Shown here: one piece after another, positions 15,261 through 17,542 of the stretch
Numbering within the stretch: position 1 is the first letter of the stretch
Layout: every line of letters starts with the position of its first letter
Assembly: GCA_002451695.1 (NCBI GenBank)
Contig: DKDC01000004.1
Span: 77,131 to 94,672 of the forward strand
Length of the DNA stretch: 17,542 bases
Source of the DNA: Prevotellaceae bacterium UBA6858
Lineage (GTDB): Bacteria > Bacteroidota > Bacteroidia > Bacteroidales > Bacteroidaceae
Direction: 5' to 3'
The notes under the pieces: model-generated
Database searches by the model: none
What the model was told of the DNA's origin: nothing
The model's input: the letters and a program-made list of their open reading frames with translations, nothing else
Made by a program: the position numbers and the translations under genes

Positions 15261-16535
15261 TCACCCAGCCGCCTTCAGCGACGGCGCGGCGAGGCTTTCG
15301 GATTTCTCCACCTGCCTTTTGGCGTAGTCAAGCTCCACTTTGAATGACTTCAGGTTCTTCGACGGAAGCTCGAACATCGCGTCCTTCATGATTGCCTCCA
15401 CGATTGCGCGGAGTCCTCTCGCGCCGAGCTTGAAGTCAAGTGTTTTCTTCACTATGTAGTCGAGGACCCCCTCGCCGAACGTAAGCTCTATCCCGTCAAT
15501 CCTCATCAGTTTCTCGTATTGCCTTATGATGGAGTTTTTCGGCTCTGTGAGAATGCGGCGCAACGCGTCCTTGTCGAGCGGGTTCAGATGTGTTATTATC
15601 GGAAGCCTTCCCACTATTTCGGGAATAAGCCCATACGCCTTCAAATCCTGCGGCGCAACGTACTTCATCAGGTTCGAGCGGTCAATCTGCATATTGTTCT
15701 GCACAGAGCCGTAACCTATTGTATGCGTATTGAGACGCTGTGCGATGCGGTCCTCTATACCTTCGAACGCCCCGCCACATATAAAGAGTATGTTGCGCGT
15801 GTTTATATGCACGTACTGCTGTTCGGGGTGTTTGCGCCCCCCTGCGGGCGGCACATTCACCTCCGTACCCTCAAGGAGCTTGAGCATTGACTGCTGCACT
15901 CCTTCTCCGCTCACGTCGCGTGTGATTGAGGGATTGTCGCCCTTGCGGGCAATCTTGTCAATCTCGTCAATGAACACAATGCCCCGCTCGGCTTTTGCCA
16001 CATCGTTGCCCGCGGCCTGGTAAAGTCGCGAGAGGATGCTCTCCACGTCCTCGCCCACATATCCGGCTTGGGTGAACACAGTCGCATCGACTATTGTGAA
16101 CGGAACGTTCAGCAGCCGCGATATGGTGCGTGCCAGCAAAGTTTTGCCGGTTCCCGTGGGGCCGAGCATCAGTATGTTTGATTTCTCAATCTCCACCTTG
16201 TCGTCCTCCACCTTCTGCGACAGACGTTTGTAGTGGTTGTAAACAGCCACGCAAAGGGTGCGCTTGGCATCCTCCTGCCCTATCACATACTGGTCAAGAT
16301 AGTCCTTTATCTCCTTTGGCTTGGGTATGTCGGCGAGTTTCACCGCATCAAGCGCGGCCTTTTTCTTCTCCTTGCCAATCTGCTCGCGTATTTCCTTGTA
16401 GTACGACACAAGCCTTTCGGCGCAATCCTCACACACGGCCTCGCCGTGAGGACCGAGCACAATCACGCCAAGGTCGGTTTCGCTCTGCTTGCGCCCGCAA
16501 AAATCGCAAACCGGTTCGTTTTGCTTCTTTGTCAT
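15261..16535 (-). CDS. clpX: ATP-dependent Clp protease ATP-binding subunit ClpX
   Basis: ClpX is the AAA+ unfoldase that selects substrates and feeds them to ClpP. The 424-residue protein has an N-terminal C4 zinc-binding domain (Cys10, Cys13, Cys35, Cys38), Walker A GPTGTGKT (125-132), and the pore loop GYVG (158-161). It also has Walker B IVFIDEID (186-193), the RKH pore motif (234-236), and a small AAA+ subdomain with the sensor-2 region GARGLRAI. The ClpP-docking loop that reads IGF in E. coli is IGY (273-275) here. ATG 16535 overlaps the clpP stop by 4 nt (ATGA), so translation is coupled and both subunits come from one transcript. Confidence 0.97.
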   Translation of the reverse strand: MTKKQNEPVCDFCGRKQSETDLGVIVLGPHGEAVCEDCAERLVSYYKEIREQIGKEKKKAALDAVKLADIPKPKEIKDYLDQYVIGQEDAKRTLCVAVYNHYKRLSQKVEDDKVEIEKSNILMLGPTGTGKTLLARTISRLLNVPFTIVDATVFTQAGYVGEDVESILSRLYQAAGNDVAKAERGIVFIDEIDKIARKGDNPSITRDVSGEGVQQSMLKLLEGTEVNVPPAGGRKHPEQQYVHINTRNILFICGGAFEGIEDRIAQRLNTHTIGYGSVQNNMQIDRSNLMKYVAPQDLKAYGLIPEIVGRLPIITHLNPLDKDALRRILTEPKNSIIRQYEKLMRIDGIELTFGEGVLDYIVKKTLDFKLGARGLRAIVEAIMKDAMFELPSKNLKSFKVELDYAKRQVEKSESLAAPSLKAAG

Positions 16536-17206
16536 TTTCCGCGAACGAGTATCTTGTCAATCATTCCATAGTCGAGGGCTTCCTGTGATGTCATCCAGTA
16601 ATCGCGGTCGGAATCCTGCCACACCTTTTCATATTCCGTGTGTGAATGCTCGGCTATGATTGTATAGAGTTCCTTTTTCAGCTTCTGTATTTCGCGTGCC
16701 GTGATTTCTATGTCGGAAGCCTGCCCATGTGCGCCGCCCATAGGCTGGTGTATCATCACGCGGCTGTGTTTCAGCCCCGATCTCTTGCCCTCTTTTCCAG
16801 CCACAAGCAGCACCGCCGCCATCGAAGCAGCCATTCCCGTGCAGATGGTGGCCACGTCGCAGCCTATATACTGCATAGTGTCGTAAATTCCGAGACCTGC
16901 ACTAACCGAGCCGCCCGGCGAGTTGATGTATATGGATATGTCCTTGCCGGGGTCGCACGAGTCGAGATACAGCATCTGCGCCTGGAGCGTGTTGGCGGTA
17001 TAGTCGTCAATTTGCGTGCCGAGGAAAATGATGCGGTCCATCATCAGGCGCGAGAACACGTCCATCTGGGTAACGTTCAGTTGGCGTTCCTCAAGGATGT
17101 ACGGGTTCAGATATTGGTTCTGCGCCTTTATAACATCGTCCAAAACCATGCTGTTTATGCCCCGATGCTTGGTGGCGTAGTTTCTGAAGTCGTCTTTAAC
17201 AGTCAT
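16532..17206 (-). CDS. clpP: ATP-dependent Clp protease proteolytic subunit ClpP
   Basis: ClpP is the tetradecameric cytosolic serine peptidase working with ClpX. The 224-residue product contains the complete catalytic triad: Ser128 in GMAAS, His153 in RVMIHQP, and Asp202 in DRDYW. The Ser-His and His-Asp spacings (25 and 49) equal those of E. coli ClpP. The N-terminus is about 17 residues longer than the E. coli precursor and about 30 longer than its mature chain. The conserved block PYILEERQLNVTQMDVFSRL begins at residue 35, so the first 30 or so residues may be a propeptide or clade-specific arm. Located about 60 nt after a well-formed promoter and coupled to clpX. In Bacteroidales the gene upstream is usually tig, which would lie outside the window. 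Confidence 0.97.
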   Translation of the reverse strand: MTVKDDFRNYATKHRGINSMVLDDVIKAQNQYLNPYILEERQLNVTQMDVFSRLMMDRIIFLGTQIDDYTANTLQAQMLYLDSCDPGKDISIYINSPGGSVSAGLGIYDTMQYIGCDVATICTGMAASMAAVLLVAGKEGKRSGLKHSRVMIHQPMGGAHGQASDIEITAREIQKLKKELYTIIAEHSHTEYEKVWQDSDRDYWMTSQEALDYGMIDKILVRGK

Positions 17207-17239
17207 ATATCACACTGAATTTGTATTGTTTATTGTCCC

Positions 17240-17266
17240 GGACACGGCGCGACCGCCTGTCTGTCC
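17240..17266 (-). promoter_or_regulatory. Hairpin at the 5' end of the clpPX mRNA
   Basis: On the minus strand GGACA (17266..17262) pairs with TGTCC (17244..17240). Inside, GGCG (17257..17254) pairs with CGCC (17249..17246) around a GTCG loop. The predicted transcription start (about 17265-17267) coincides with the first base of the stem, so the mRNA would begin in a hairpin. It has no U-tract and is not a terminator. Confidence 0.4.
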
Positions 17267-17271
17267 TTACG

Positions 17272-17302
17272 CAAAGATATATAAATCCTGTTTCATGCAA
17301 AA
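17272..17302 (-). promoter_or_regulatory. clpPX promoter
   Basis: A -7 box TATCTTTG at 17279..17272 and a -33 box TTTTG at 17302..17298 are separated by 18 nt, the same geometry as the tRNA promoter at the other end of the window. Confidence 0.75.
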
Positions 17303-17372
17303 CTTTTTGGCTTATTTTTTCAGCCACAGCCCGCCAAGCGAACATATTTATATATTATACGTGAGTTCGGGA

Positions 17373-17542
17373 GAATTGCAATGTGGCGGCGGTGTTTTGC
17401 GGTGCGGTTCGTGCGGTGGTGTACAGGGGCGTATGCCATACGCCCCTGCAAATGGCGCAGAACCATAATCGCCCGTCCTCTCCCCAACCCCACAAAAATT
17501 ACATCAGACATGGGAAAAACCACATAGGACGCAGGAAAAATT
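17373..17542 (+). repeat. Composite 21-bp-unit repeat, copy C (cut by window edge)
   Basis: Reading on the plus strand: GAATTGCA (17373-17380); a perfect palindrome arm pair centred on 17436 (CAGGGGCGTATG / CATACGCCCCTG, 17424-17448); TGGCGCAGAACCA (17453-17465); then 21-bp units at 17501-17521 and 17522-17542. The second unit differs from the corresponding unit of copy B at one position of 21. The window ends exactly at a unit boundary, so the T6 hairpin and the 21-nt box would be expected just beyond. No gene is seen between 17207 and 17542. Confidence 0.82.

Overview
The window looks like chromosomal DNA from a member of the Bacteroidales, most like the Prevotellaceae/Muribaculaceae, although the family is a guess. 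Three things support this. Promoters carry the Bacteroidetes -7 box (TAnnTTTG), twice with a TTTG -33 box 18 nt further up. Start codons lack Shine-Dalgarno sequences. Several proteins are of Bacteroidetes type: an OmpA with a large barrel, a PF13100-like OstA protein, a two-parvulin SurA, a RecQ with a long C-terminal extension, and a GDRPTG-type TrpRS. Apart from the tRNA fragment this is housekeeping DNA. No transposase, prophage gene or CRISPR array is visible.

Layout, left to right. The 5' end of a tRNA gene (minus strand) is cut by the left edge. Its promoter and that of trpS (plus strand) lie back to back. trpS converges on a small exported protein of unknown function, and a long inverted repeat between them probably terminates both. 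Every later gene is on the minus strand. ompA is monocistronic, with its own promoter and terminator. Next comes a probable five-gene operon transcribed guaB > ppiC-type PPIase > surA > ostA-like > mutL. It has gaps of 36 and 25 nt, a 4-nt overlap, and a 65-nt gap, and no terminator inside. Next is a monocistronic PAP2-family phosphatase, then recQ with its own promoter and terminator. Last is clpP-clpX, coupled by an ATGA overlap behind a well-formed promoter.

In functional terms, the guaB operon joins GMP synthesis with outer-membrane biogenesis (two periplasmic prolyl isomerase/chaperones and an LptA/OstA-fold protein) and mismatch repair. ClpXP is the ATP-dependent cytosolic protease. The MutL lacks recognisable endonuclease motifs.

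The most unusual content is noncoding. Three of the four long intergenic regions (between mutL and ompA, between the PAP2 gene and guaB, and upstream of clpP) carry diverged copies of one composite repeat. It consists of tandem 21-bp units of the type ACATCnGA...GGAAAAACT, with A-tracts spaced exactly 21 bp apart. In the two copies where that end is visible, the units end in a hairpin plus T6 and then, after exactly 6 nt, a 21-nt box. Two copies also have a GGGGCGTAT/ATACGCCCC palindrome at the other end. I cannot assign this element to a named family. It is the best candidate here for something undescribed.
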